Part shown: positions 1-10,471 of the stretch, piece by piece
Numbering within the stretch: position 1 is the stretch's first letter
Layout: each line of letters begins with the position of its first letter
DNA from: CAVXFL01 sp963761015
Lineage (GTDB): Bacteria; Pseudomonadota; Alphaproteobacteria; Acetobacterales; Acetobacteraceae
DNA: 64,000 nucleotides
Reading direction: 5' to 3'
Assembly (NCBI GenBank): GCA_963761015.1
Contig: CAVXFL010000010.1
Location: 19,237 to 83,236 of the forward strand
Made by a program: the position numbers and the translations under genes
The notes under the pieces: model-generated
What the model saw: only the letters and a program-made list of their open reading frames with translations
Database searches by the model: none
Told to the model about the DNA's origin: nothing

Positions 1-349
1 GGCTTTTCCGATTCCGAGGCGGTTCGCTGGTTGGTTGACTCACTGCCGAGAACAACGCTCGACTTGGAACGCGCGAAGAAAACTGCCGAGTGGGGCTTGG
101 ACGCTGGGCGAGCGAACCCGATCCCTGTTCCGCCGCACCGTCCCGAAGACCAGCCACCCGATCCGCGCCGCCAGGAAACCGCTCGCACCGCTTTCCTGCT
201 GCTGCGCCGGGGCGCGTCAAGCGCCGATCTGCTCACGGAATTGCGCACGCGAAACACCCGCCGATCGGACCCTTACCGCCGGGCGTCGTTGATAAAATCG
301 CTATCTGGGCAGCGGGACAGCACAAAGGCGGTCACATGCGCAATGATGC
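1..349 (+). pseudogene. C-terminal tail of a primase-like protein (partial, frameshifted)
   Basis: The open window start reads through a hydrophilic segment containing ERAKKTAEWGLDAGR, then shifts frame near 275 to PPGVVDKIAIWAAGQ and runs into the start of the DUF927 gene. Tails of this kind are seen at the end of primase or Toprim-type replication proteins encoded just upstream of DUF927 genes in integrated elements, but no catalytic domain lies inside the window, so the family call is an inference. The gene begins outside the window and its stop cannot be fixed because of the frameshift. Confidence 0.3.
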
Positions 350-2209
350 AGTAATCATCGCGCAACTCGATCAGGCGCGGGGCATCACTGGCGAAGTTGA
401 GGCCGAAGGCACGCCCGAGCAAGAGTGCGGCGAGGTGTCCGAGTGGCCGATCCCGTTCTTCGAGACCAATAAGGGGGTTTGGTTTCGGCCATCGCATCAT
501 GCGAAAGGCGGGAAACCCGAGCCGAGCGCGATCTGGGTGTGCGCACCATTCGCGGCGGTGGCCGAAACCGCAGACGAGGCGAGCAGTTCCTGGGGCCTGC
601 TGCTGCGCTGGAAGGACCGCGACGGCCGCGCACACGAATGGGCGATGCCGCGCCGGCTGCTCCATCTGGACGGTAATCACATCGCGGCAGAACTGGATCA
701 TGCAGGGCTGTCAGTCCGGCAAGGCATCGCATGAACTGCTGAAACAGCTACTCGGTCGGATCACGACTCTAAACCGGCGCCGATGCGTGACGCGCACCGG
801 CGGCATCAAACCGAAGCAGGCCATGTCTACGTGCTGCCGGGCGGCGAGACGTTCGGGCCTGGCGGCGCCGGAATTATCCTGCAAAGCGATCACATCGCCG
901 CAGTCGATGCGAGACGTCCGCGCGGCACACTGGAGGAATGGCAGGACCACGTTGCCCGATACGCGGTCGGCAACCATCGACTTGGTCTGTTCCAGTCAGC
1001 GGCGTTTGCCCCGCTGATCCTCGACATTACCAGCGAACCCAGCGGCGGCCTGCATCTGCATGGCGGCTCGCAGACCGGAAAAACCACTGCGCTGTGCTGC
1101 TCTGCAAGCGGTGGGGGCGTGCCGACGCGTCCGGCCAGATCAGGACATGGCGCGCCACTAGCAACGGTATGGAGGGCGTGGCAACTGAGACGTGTGACGC
1201 GCTCCTGCCGCTGGACGAGATCGGCATGGTCGATCCACGCGAGGCGGGCGAGATCGTCTATTCACTGGCCAACGAAAGCGGCAAAGCGCGTGCTACGCGC
1301 GACGGCTCGGCACGTGTGCGTCGGACGTGGCGGACCGTGTTCCTCTCCACTGGCGAGGTGCCGTTATCGGTAAAGATGGGCGAGCGCGGCGCCGCCCCGA
1401 TGGCTGGACAGGACGTTCGGCGGCCAACATCCCGGCGGATGCTGGCGCGGGCCTCGGCGTGTTTCAGAACCTACACGGAATGAAGGATGCGGCGACGCTG
1501 GCTGTGCATGCTGCGGGTAACAACCCGGAGTTACTACGGCACGGCAGCGCGGGCCTTCCTCGGCAAGCTGGCCCATGAAGGGCAACTGATCCCAAGGGGC
1601 TCACAGAAGCGATCGAAACAATGCGTCGAGACTTTCTCGACAAGAGGCTGCCCGCGGGCGCGGACGGGCAGTTGTTTCCGTAGCGCGCCGGTTCTCGTTG
1701 TTCGCCGCAGCCGGCGAATTGGCGCGCATGTTCGGTGTGCTGCCGTGGCCGAAGGGCGAGGCGATGGCTGCCGCTGCGGCCGGGCTGACCGCATGGATCA
1801 AGGCCCGCGGGGGCACCGGGGCAGCCGAGGATGCGCAAGCCATCGCAACGGTCCGGCGCTTCCTGGAACAACACGAAGAAAGCCGGTTTTCGCTGCTGCT
1901 GCCGGCCGGGCAAACCGAGAAGCAGGCTGGTGAGGATGAAACCCGGATCGGGCGGCCGACCGTCAACCGGGTTGGTTACAGGCGTGAGACCAAAACAGGG
2001 CGTTGGGAGTTTCTAATTTTCCCCGAGGTGTGGAAATCAGAAATATGCAAGGGCCTCTATTTACTGCGCGTCGCCGAGGCGCTGCAGCAGCCCGTTTCAT
2101 CGACAAAGGCGACGGAAAGAACTGGGCGAAAAAGCATCGCATTCAAGGGCAGGGACCGACCCGGTTCCACACTGTGATGGGCGCCATTTTGCAAGGTGAC
2201 GAAAAATGA
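336..2209 (+). pseudogene. DUF927-domain helicase-like protein (multiple frameshifts)
   Basis: Spliced across frames this gives a roughly 620-residue protein of the DUF927 family, P-loop proteins common in phages and integrative elements and thought to act as replicative helicases. Visible blocks are GGLHLHGGSQTGKTT (Walker A), DALLPLDEIGMVDPREAGE (Walker B-like acidic block), LANESGKARATRDG and an FLSTGEVPLS segment, in family order. The start is ATG 336. Frame changes lie near 725, 770, 1110, 1385, 1520, 1640 and 2070, with one apparent internal stop near 1681. Every block is preserved, so the gene looks otherwise whole. It overlaps the next ORF by 14 nt, which suggests one operon. Confidence 0.8.
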
Positions 2210-2606
2210 GCCACGCAGCCTTGCGCTTCCCGCACGTTACGGTGAGACCTTGGACGATCTGGCGCTACCACTGGATGCGGACGATGACGTGCTGGGCTTC
2301 GACCCGGCTGATCATGCCGAAGCTCCACTGCCGCCCCTCCCGGAACCCGGGACACCGGAACGCACACGCCTCGACCGCAAACAAGCGGCGATCGTCGCGG
2401 GGCTGCTGCATGCGGCGCAGATGCGGCCGGCGAGCTGGAACGGTCCGGCGGCGCTGCCGTCGCACGTTTGCTTCTGTTCCCGCTGCGACGGGCAAGTGTG
2501 GTGGTGTGAGCGCAAGGCGTCGAGAGGTTGGTACCGCACCGCATGTGTGCCGCCGTCCGGTCTGGACCCGGTGCGGCTGATCGATACCAGGGAGCGCGGT
2601 CGGTGA
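2196..2606 (+). CDS. hypothetical protein with Cys-rich C-terminal half
   Basis: This is an intact 136-aa ORF starting at GTG 2196, inside the end of the DUF927 gene, which fits translational coupling. The N-terminal half is acidic and proline-rich (LPPLPEPGTPERT). The C-terminal half holds CFCSRCDGQVWWCE, a CxxC-type pattern that could bind zinc. I do not recognise a named family. Its position directly after the DUF927 gene suggests an accessory role in the same mobile element. It is one of the few genes left of 23 kb without a frameshift. Confidence 0.6.
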   Translation: MTKNEPRSLALPARYGETLDDLALPLDADDDVLGFDPADHAEAPLPPLPEPGTPERTRLDRKQAAIVAGLLHAAQMRPASWNGPAALPSHVCFCSRCDGQVWWCERKASRGWYRTACVPPSGLDPVRLIDTRERGR

Positions 2607-2690
2607 GCGGTTTTCTGCCCCGGGCGACCGGACCAGCGGAGGCAGTCGGAACCCATTCGGGGTCTCCCGGCGCATCATTTGCCCATCAAC

Positions 2691-2974
2691 TGTTCCGACC
2701 GTTCCGACCTGTCTGGAGCGTCCGACCAAAAACCTCAGTTATATCAACGCCGTTCCGACAGTTCCGACAGTTCCGACCCTTTTGAAGGAAGGGTAAGGTC
2801 TGCGGGAAAGGCTTGGCGGCAAACGACCGGCGAACTCACGCCACCTCTCTCTCAGAATTGGTCGGAGCAGTCGGAACACCACATTACACGACAAAAATGG
2901 GGCTGATTCCTGCGGGTTTCAGTGGGCCGTTGCGTTCCGACCGTGTGATCGGAACACGTCGGAACGGTCGGAAC
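2691..2974. repeat. cluster of TTCCGACC repeats in both orientations (iteron-like)
   Basis: GTTCCGAC(C/A) occurs head-to-tail at 2692, 2701, 2752, 2761 and 2769, with a partial copy at 2721. The opposite orientation (GGTCGGA or GTCGGAAC) occurs at about 2860, 2870, 2956 and 2967, and one more direct copy spans 2933-2942. The block sits in the 440-bp gene-free stretch after the DUF927 operon. Direct repeats followed by their inverted copies resemble iterons or a multi-site operator. Replication-origin function is inference from the repeat layout and the neighbouring helicase-like gene. Confidence 0.6.
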
Positions 2975-3047
2975 AAGTGATGGCAGCCCGCGGGTTTGCG
3001 GATCATTGTTCCGGCGGGTGGAGTGACAACGACAGGGTAGAGCGCCC

Positions 3048-3300
3048 ATGAGCGAGACGACCACCGATCCGGCGATCAACGCGAAAATTGCCCGGCTACG
3101 GGAATTGATTGCGACGGCAGCGCGGCGGAAGCCGTCGATATGCCGAACCCAACCGCATGGCTTCGAATATCGGTCATTGGCAGTCGAGCCATGGGTTACC
3201 GGAACCGTGCAGGACCAAACTGCGGCTCTATGCCTGGCGGGTGCGGAGGGCGTTGAAGCATGTGGCGAAAAATCCCGGGCTGCCGCAGGCGCAGTTATAA
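3048..3300 (+). pseudogene. small hypothetical protein, frameshifted
   Basis: ATG 3048 opens with MSETTTDPAINAKIARLREL, a short coiled-coil-like N-terminus. After a frame change near 3120-3210 the reading continues as LRLYAWRVRRALKHVAKNP and stops at 3300. The two halves together would give about 83 residues, basic at the C-terminus. I do not recognise the family. The upstream AGGGTAGAGCGCCC stretch is only a weak ribosome-binding site. The assignment rests on protein-like composition and on its position between two mobile-element genes. Confidence 0.35.
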
Positions 3301-3919
3301 TACATGGAGCGGCGGCCGAGATCGCCGCAACCGTGCTGTGACTGGCGGCACGCCCAGATCACTCCGAGGTCGCGTGTGCCGCGGATCGAGGGCGTTTCTT
3401 GCGCAATACCTACAGGCGGGCGCACGCGCGCGAGAGCGGACCATTCTGCGGAGATGCGCGCCGCACGACCACTGCGGCCGGACCTATCAAAACCTAACCT
3501 TCGCACCCTGCAATGCGCTCCCCAGAATCCGCGCCCCTCTGAGGGTTTCCGGAACCTGCGCAGGCTTGCGCGCGAGCGCCGGAATCTTTCAGCACGTGCG
3601 ATGCGCGCGAACGCGATGGCGACAGACGCCGCGAGTGATCGCGAACAACCTCGCCGCGGCGGACGCGGCGATCTAGACGGCCAGCTTTCCGGCAACGGCA
3701 ACCTCCTGATCAAGATTGGTCTGCGAATTCGCCCCCTCAGTCGGGCCGTTAAAACCGAAAACGGTACAAGCTGCTATATTTGCTTGCACGGTCTTCGGGA
3801 ATCAGCAGATACACACAACGTCTCTAGCCGTTTCTATAAGTCCAGGACCGTCCCAAAATGTCCAGAGCACGGCCATGCTCTACCGTGGTTAGACAAGGAA
3901 TTTAGGCAAACAGAAACCC
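3301..3919. other. gene-free stretch with a possible promoter
   Basis: No frame in this 619-bp stretch reads like a protein; the longest open frame is arginine-rich and has no recognisable motif. A TTGCAC (3784-3789) and GATACA (3808-3813) pair separated by 18 bp could be a sigma-70 promoter for the gene at 3920. The base composition around 3720-3900 is noticeably richer in A+T than the flanks, as expected of a regulatory region. Confidence 0.4.
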
Positions 3920-4570
3920 ATGGCACGTGGTGGTCACAACTGGAAAGGGCGAGGGACCGTGGAAGGCGCCCGACCGCTCGATGTAATAAAAGTGGCCCGC
4001 GCCGGCTATCTGTCCGGGTTAAGGGTCGGTGGCTGGCAATGGACCCGCCAGGACCGGACCACGGCCTTTATCGGGATCACGGGCGGAAGGCAGGCCATCA
4101 CTCTTGATTACCGAATCAAGTCGGGCGGCGAGGATTGGCAACCCGTTCACCAGCGTGTGCCGATCCGCTGGACGTCCTGTCGCTTCGGGGGAGAGCGGCC
4201 TTGGTTCGTCTGCGACGTTTTTGCGAACGGCGCGCATTGCGGCCGGCAGGTCGCCAAGCTTTACGGCGCCGGACGTCTGTTTGCGTGCCGCAACTGCTAC
4301 GGCCTCGGCTATGCGGTGCAGCGCGGAGGAGTGATGGACCGCGCGCACCATCGCCTTGCCCGGCTCCAATGGAGGCTTGGCGCGGATTACGATGGGCCGG
4401 ACGGACCTCCGCCTCCGCGCCCCAAGTGGATGCGGCAGTGCACGTATCAACGCGTCGTACAGCAGATCGAGAATGGTGAGGACCACTTGAACGCGGTGTT
4501 CGTGGCGGGTGCGCAGCGGCTTCTGGGCCGGCTAGAGAGATCGGAACAACGCGGAGGAGGACGACGATGA
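3920..4570 (+). CDS. conserved hypothetical protein with zinc-ribbon-like Cys motifs
   Basis: This is an intact 216-aa ORF. It resembles a conserved hypothetical family of alphaproteobacterial mobile regions. The N-terminus carries GWQWTRQDRTTAFIGI, the middle has RVPIRWTSCRFGGERPWFVC, and FVCDVFANGAHCG followed by LFACRNCYGLGYAVQ forms a plausible four-Cys zinc ribbon. The C-terminal part PKWMRQCTYQRV is also characteristic. Its function is unknown. It overlaps the next gene through ATGA (4567-4570), so the two are likely co-translated. It is one of the few unbroken genes in the first 23 kb. Confidence 0.65.
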   Translation: MARGGHNWKGRGTVEGARPLDVIKVARAGYLSGLRVGGWQWTRQDRTTAFIGITGGRQAITLDYRIKSGGEDWQPVHQRVPIRWTSCRFGGERPWFVCDVFANGAHCGRQVAKLYGAGRLFACRNCYGLGYAVQRGGVMDRAHHRLARLQWRLGADYDGPDGPPPPRPKWMRQCTYQRVVQQIENGEDHLNAVFVAGAQRLLGRLERSEQRGGGRR

Positions 4571-5378
4571 ACGCCCTATCACAACCGGCCACCGTGGTGC
4601 CGAACGCCAGCTACGAGGAGACACGCTTCAACGCGCTGCACCACGGCGTGCTCTCCCGCTACGTGGTGTTGCCGTGGGAGGACAGGGCGGGTACCAAGCC
4701 CTGCTGGCTGCGCTGGTAGCGGAGCACGCGCCGCAAGGCCCGACCGAGGGGCATCTCGTCGAGGAACTGGCCGGGGTCATGTGGCGCAAGCGCCGACTGC
4801 AACTGGCGGAGGCTGCAATCTATCGGGAGAGGCTCCGCAAGGACGCCACCAGCGCCTTAGATCCGGACCAGATTGCCAGCGCCGCACTCCTCCCATTGGT
4901 CGGCAAACACAAGGTCAAGGCTGACATTCCGCAAGCACTCACCGCGACGCCGGCAGACACTGCCCGCGATCTGCGCGACGTGAGACGCGACCAGGCGTTG
5001 ACCAGAAAGGCGCTGAACATTCTCGCCGCAGGTGGACCCGACACCTATCCCCGTGCTCTTGCGGCGCTGAGGGAGGACACCCGTTCATTCTGGCTTGAAT
5101 GCGTGGGCGAGGCAGACGCCGGTGATCTGACCTACAAGCCTTCTGCCGATGCGTTGGAGGCTTGGCTTCGCCGGAAGTGGCCCGAATGGTACGAGGGGCC
5201 GATCGCCGAGCTTGAACACCGCGACGCGATCAGGGAGCACGCGTTCGGCTCTGTGTACACGAGTCAGCGTTTGGAAGTCACGGCCCGATACGAAGTCCAC
5301 CTTGACCGCAAGCTGGAGCGCACACTCGCAATGCTGATCCGCTTGCGGGAGCTCCGACATCCGGCAGTGCCCGGGTGA
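4567..5378 (+). pseudogene. conserved hypothetical protein of mobile regions (one frameshift)
   Basis: ATG 4567 opens MNALSQPATVVPNASYEETR and continues NALHHGVLSRYVVLPWED. The frame changes near 4690 and goes on YQALLAALVAEHAPQGPTE, then VEELAGVMWRKRRLQLAEAA, to a stop at 5378. The pattern (NALHHG, then VLPWED, then EHAPQGPTE) is a recurrent alphaproteobacterial family of unknown function with a long helical C-terminal region of about 230 residues. The ATGA overlap with the zinc-ribbon gene upstream suggests a two-gene unit conserved within this element. Confidence 0.6.
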
Positions 5379-5566
5379 TCCGTTTGGCAAAAATGCTTCG
5401 GCAGCATCAGTGATTGGGGTAGAGTCGAGGAGAGGCGCGGTGCCGCACGAGCTGTAGAAGTCTTGACATGATCTGACGGACGGCTTGAAATCGGTGGGAA
5501 CGGAGGCCGGGGCGCGGAGCCATGCGGCAGGCAGCGCCCCGGCCGGAGCCACAGGACAAAACCGTC

Positions 5567-5945
5567 ATGACGATAACCGAGCGCAAGGTGATCAAGGCCA
5601 AGGTCGGGCTGCTGGAGTTGGCCAAGCAGTTGGGCAGCGTGACCCAGGCTTGCCGCGTCATGGGGTATAGCCGCGACAGCTTCTACCGCTTCCGCGACCT
5701 CTACGAGAAGGGCGGCGACCTGGCGCTGGGCCGAGATCACCCGTTCAAAGCCCAACTTGAAGAACCGCGCCGCGCCCGAGGTGGAGGCCGCCGTGGTGGC
5801 GATGGCCATCGAGCAGCCGGCCTGGGGCCAGGCGCGGGCCGCCAACGAACTGAAGCAGCGCGGCACCGAAGTCTCGCCCTTCGGTGTTCGCTGCATCTGG
5901 ATGCGCCACGATCTGGAGACGATGAAGAAACGGCTCAAGGGCCTG
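5567..5945 (+). pseudogene. IS481-family transposase, N-terminal remnant
   Basis: ATG 5567 gives MTITERKVIKAKVGLLEL, then QLGSVTQACRVMGYSRDSFY, the helix-turn-helix head of IS481-family transposases. The frame shifts near 5750 to KNRAAPEVEAAVVAMAIEQP and WGQARAANELKQRG. Similarity fades after RHDLETMKKRLKGL (about 5945), so the DDE integrase core is missing. A possible left terminus is TGTAGAAGTCTTGACATGAT near 5453. The copy cannot be active. Confidence 0.75.
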
Positions 5946-6253
5946 CTCAGGCTTTACTCGCGTTACGGCCTGTCGGATTGCTCAACCGCCCAAAGGCGGC
6001 CTTTGCACGAGCTCGGCCCGCCCGGTTACCCGGCCAAGCCGCTCGTCAGCTACCAGGGCCTACCGACAACTCCCTGGGTGGTTCCTTCCTCCACTGGTGA
6101 ACCGCGCCGTTGGGGCGCACTGAGCAATCCTGGCTAGCGCTCCCGTATAGGCTGTCTGGCCACGTAGTAGAGAGAGCTATACCCGCCTCGCTCCGGCAGC
6201 CAGATGGACGTAAATTTCAGGTCCCTCGCTGTTTGGAGTGGGTAGAAACGCTT
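5946..6253. other. IS remnant spacer without a recognisable gene
   Basis: Between the truncated IS481 transposase and the 3' end of the ISL3 transposase there is about 300 bp with no protein-like frame. It presumably contains the right part of the IS481 scar and the outer end of the ISL3 element, but I could not identify clean terminal inverted repeats or target duplications. Confidence 0.35.
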
Positions 6254-7460
6254 TCAGGCTGGCAGTCTGAGGTCGAGCTTGCCGGCAATGAGGTAGATAA
6301 TCGCCTTGAGGTTGCGGGTTGATCGGTAGCCTCTGGCTTTTGCCTTGGCTGCTTGAACGAGGCTGTTGATGCCTTCGAGGATGCCGTTGGCGATCTTGCT
6401 GTCGAACCAGCGGAGGATGCCGTCCCAGTGGCGCTTGATGGTTCGGGCTGCCTCGATGACGGCGTTGAGGCGGCTGTGGGTTGCCCAGAAGTACCATTTT
6501 TGAGGAAGGCTTCGGCGGCTTCGCGGGACGGCTGAGCGTAGAGGTCCTGAAAGGTCAGGCGGATCTGATAGGCGCGGGCGGTCTTGAGAGGTCCGTGAGA
6601 CCGCCGAGCGCGGCCAATTGCGCCTCGGAGAGATTGACATTTGTTCTTCAGCCAGATATAGCGGGTCCTCTCAGTTCCGGTCGGTCCTTCTGCTCGGCGC
6701 GGCGGACCAGATCGACGGCATCATTGACGATCTTGACCGCGTGGAACTTGTCGAAGGTGATGTTGGCATTGGGCAGATGCGCGGCGGTCCCCTTGATGAA
6801 GGCTGGGCTCATGTCGATGCAGACTTCGCTCACCGCTTCGGCGTCGCCGTCGTGCGCGGCGAGGTCGGCGGCGAACGCTGCGACGGTGGTCGGCGTCCTT
6901 GCCATCGGCGACAAACAGAACCCCGGCCGGTCGATATCGACGAACAGGCTGATGTAGTCGTGGCCCCGCCGGGCGGCGGTCTCGTCGAAGGCGACCCGGG
7001 TGACCGCCGAATAGTCGCCACGGGCGCGGGCTTGCTCGACGTAGTGGTGGAGAACCCGCCACAGCCGGGTGTCGTGCTCGCCCACCAGGCGGGCGACGGC
7101 GGCGACCGGCATGGGCCGAGATCATCGTCATGGCGAGGGCTTCGAACAGCAAGGTGAAGCCGCTGTCGCGCGCCCACGGCACGGACACCCGCTTGATCCC
7201 GCACCGGAACGCGGCACCCGAGGCACGCGGGCGTACAGATAGGCTTCGTGCTGGAAGAAATTGAGATGACGCCACGTCATCTCCTCGGTGTCGTAGGCGG
7301 GGCAGTCCGCCGCGCCGCAGTCAGGGCAGGCAAAGCGACTGCCGCGCGGGAAATCGAGGTGGATGTCGAGGCGCTTGGCGGCAGCGTCAAAGTCGCTGCG
7401 CGCCACCATCCAAGGCGGAAGCAACCCCAACGCCAGCTGAAGCAAGTCCGTGTCGCGCAT
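6254..7460 (-). pseudogene. ISL3-family transposase (multiple frameshifts)
   Basis: Read on the minus strand from ATG 7460: MRDTDLLQLALGLLPP, the zinc-finger region FACPDCGAADCPAY, WRHLNFFQHEAYLYARVPR, then after shifts VSVPWARDSGFTLLFEA, VTRVAFDETAARRGHDY (first catalytic Asp region), EVCIDMSPAFIKG (second) and FDKFHAVKIVNDAVD, ending in GILEGINSLVQAAKAKARGY and a stop at 6254. This is the ISL3 architecture at about full length (around 400 codons). Frame changes lie near 7225, 7105 and 6650, with at least one more before 6500. It sits immediately upstream of cas3, transcribed away from it. Confidence 0.8.
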
Positions 7461-7798
7461 CGCCGTGCCTCCGTCGCCCGACCTGGCCGAGCATGGCGCC
7501 GTGCTCGCCGCCGTCAAGGACGCTACGCGCCGCACAAGCGCGCGGTGGCCTGCGGCCATCCTTGACCGCGGCTGTGCGCGGCGCCTGGGGGTCGTCAGGC
7601 CGGGACGAAGAAACGGCCCCTTTCAGCCGAACAAAGAAACATCAGTAGGTGGTCGGTGCACCTGGGCCAAGCAATGGGGTCGTGACTACCCACCTCAAAC
7701 AGCGAGGAGGCAAATTTCACCACCTTCGATGTGCTACCCTTTCTGCAATACCCTTTTGTCCTGCCGACGCACCAACACTCCTGACGGGAGGCTCGATT
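7461..7798. other. intergenic region upstream of cas3
   Basis: This stretch separates the divergently oriented ISL3 transposase start from cas3. It should contain the right end of the ISL3 element and the cas3 promoter. A clear ribosome-binding site, GGGAGG at 7786-7791, precedes the cas3 TTG start. I see no gene and could not call a promoter with confidence. Confidence 0.4.
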
Positions 7799-10471
7799 TT
7801 GCCTGATCTCCCAAAGTTTTGGGGCAAGGCGCGGCCTTCCAACAGCGAAGGTGCAGCCATGCATCCGCTGCTGGCCCACTCGTTGGATGTGGCCGCCGTT
7901 GCCCTCCTGCTGCCGCGCCGGCTTACCTTCGGCCTAACTGGCCAGACGCTGGGATTCCTGGTGGCGCTTCATCATATCGGCAAGTTGTCCAGGTCCTTTC
8001 AGGCACAGGTGCCGAAGATATTGGCCGAGTGGCGCGCTCGGCCCCTTTCCCGCAGGCAGCCTGCCACCGCCGGGACCACGGCATGATGCGCTTGCCCTTT
8101 ACCTTTTTCGCGACGTGCTTTCGAAGCGCTTCGATGATGTGCTGCCCCCGGGCGAGAAGGGCCGCCGGGGATGGACCGACGCCGATCGTGGTCACCTGTT
8201 CCGAGCACTCGCCGGGCATCATGGACGGCCGCCGCAGGAACCCGAAGTCGCGCCGGGCCGCGATGTGCTTTGCGAGGGTTGCCTCGTGGCTGCCGACACC
8301 TTTGTCGAAGCCATGCGGGAGGTCTTCCGCCCGTCGGCACTAACCGCCCACCGGGGCAGCGCGACGTAGCCTGCCTTGGCTGGCACTTGGCCGGCTTGGT
8401 CACGCTGGCCGATTGGGTCGGCTCCAGGCAAGCATGGTTCCCTTACGTCCCTTCCGAAGCGGTGTCAAATCCCGCAGCCTATCTCTGGAGCCACGCCCTG
8501 CCGCGCGCGGCCGCAGCCCTGGGCGCATCCGGGCTGGCCACTGTCACGCCCTCACTCTTTACCAATCTGCGTGGGCTGTTCCCTGATATTACCCTGCCCT
8601 CACCGGTGCAACGCTGGGCGGAAACTGTGACATTGCCTGCGGGGCCGGTGCTTGCGGTGATCGAGGACCTGACTGGCAGCGGCAAGACCGAGGCCGCTGT
8701 GACCTTGGCGCATCGGCTGCTCTCCGCCGGGCGAGCGAATGGCATCTTTCTCGCGCTGCCGACAATGGCCACCGCTAACGCGATGTTCGGTCGCCTCGCC
8801 AAATCCTATCGCAAGTTGTTTGCGCCGGAGCCGCGGCCCTCGCTCGCGCTGGCGCACAGCCGCGCCGCTCTCGATCCGAATTCGCTGCGGCGCTCCAGCC
8901 GGAGTTGCTGCCGCCGGCCAAGCGCACCGGGGACCCGGCCGATGAGCCGGCGGAGGCCCATTGCGCCGCATGGCTGGCGGCGGACGGCCGCCGTGCCCTG
9001 CTGGCGCAGGTGGGCGTCGGCACGCTGGATCAAGCGTTGCTCGCGGCGCTGCCGGTGCGACATGCGCCCCTGCGGCTGCAAGGGCTGTCGTGCAAGGTGC
9101 TGATCGTCGATGAAGCCCATGCCTTCGACCCCTATATGCGGCGCGAACTGGTAGCTCTGCTGCGCTTCCATGCGGCGCTGGGAGGTTCGGTGGTGTTGCT
9201 CTCGGCGACACTTCCGCTCGCCGTGCGGCAGGGGTTGGTGGATGCCTTCCGCGATGGGTTGGAAGCGGCGCCGCAGACGTTGGCGCGGAGGAATACCCGC
9301 TCGCGACGCTCGCCGCGGCTGACGGTATCGAGGAGACACCCTGCGACGTGGATCGCGGCCCGGGCTTGCCCGCCGCGTGGTAGTGACGCGGCTGGCGGAC
9401 ACCGACGCCGCGCTGGAGCGCATCGTTGTTGCCGCATCGGCGGCGCGGCCGTCGCCTGGGTGCGCAACACTGTGGATGACGCGATCGCCGCGGCGGATGC
9501 ATTACGCGTCCGCGGCGTCGATCCGCTGCTGTTGTTCCATGCCCGCTTTGCCATGGCGGATCGCCTGGAAATCGAGGCTGAGGTGCTGCGGCGCTTCGGC
9601 CGCAAAAGCGCAGGCGAGGCGAGGCGCTGCGTTCTGGTGGCGACGCAAGTCGTCGAACAAAGCCTGGACATCGACTTCGATCTGCTTTGCACAGACCTCG
9701 CGCCCGCCGACCTGTTGATCCAGCGTGCCGGCCGGCTGTGGCGCCACAAGCGCGATGCGCATGCGCGGGCGGTGCCAGGGCCGGAACTGCTGGTGGTCTC
9801 CCCGAAGCGGTGGCTGATCCCGCGGCCGATTGGATCCCGGGGCCGCTGCCCGGCACCGCCGCCGTCTATCGAGACCCAGCTCTACTGTGGCGCAGCGCCC
9901 GGGAAATCTTCGCGCGAGGCGCCCTAACCACGCCGGATGACATGCGCCCGCTGATCGAAGCAACTTTCGATCGCACGGCCGACGGCGCCATTCCACCCGC
10001 CCTCGCCACCGCGTCCGATCGAGCGGAGGGGAAGCAGATGGCGGAGGTCGGGATCGCGAGCCAGAACGTGCTGGATGTCTGGGCGGGTTACAATCGGGAT
10101 GCGGGGCTTTGGGAACCGGAAACCCGCACGCCAACGCGGCTGGAGGATCGCCCGACGGTTACCTTGCGGTTGGCGCGCCTGCGGGACGGGAAGGTGGTGC
10201 CATATGCCGACGATCCTGACTTGCGTCGCGCCTGGGCGCTATCCGAGGTCAGAGTTGCGAAGTATCGAATTGCGACATGCCCGCCACCGCCCGAATTGCA
10301 GTCTGCGGTTGAATCGCCGCGGCGCGCTGTGGGGCCGCGGGAACGTAGTCCGCGATGGTCCTGCTCGCCGTCATGGCCAAGACAAACGAGACATGGACCA
10401 TTGCCGCCCGCTCGGAGGCGGGAAAGGATTTCGTGGTCAGGTATGACAAGCGGCTCGGCCTGCATTGGTAG
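7799..10471 (+). pseudogene. cas3: CRISPR-associated nuclease/helicase Cas3, type I-E (frameshifted)
   Basis: Cas3 is recruited by Cascade and unwinds and degrades target DNA. TTG 7799, seven bases after GGGAGG, opens LPDLPKFWGKARPSNSEG, matching the family N-terminus. Next come HPLLAHSLDVAAVA and ALHHIGKLSRSFQ (HD nuclease region; the usual HD pair reads HH here), EDLTGSGKTEAAV (motif I), FLALPTMATANAMF, LIVDEAHAFDPYM (DEAH box), VVLLSATLP (motif III) and ATQVVEQSLDIDFDLL with IQRAGRLWRHKR (motifs V and VI). The ending is RYDKRLGLHW and a stop at 10471. Length is about 890 residues, normal for type I-E. Frame changes lie near 8080, 8370, 8890, 9290, 9430, 9800 and 10310. Confidence 0.92.

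Noticed and set aside
3304..4107. 267-residue open frame on the plus strand
   Set aside because: Arg/Pro-rich, no motif, and it overlaps the conserved zinc-ribbon gene in another frame.
8600..9856. 418-residue antisense open frame across cas3
   Set aside because: It lies opposite the Cas3 helicase motifs and is the usual GC-rich antisense shadow.
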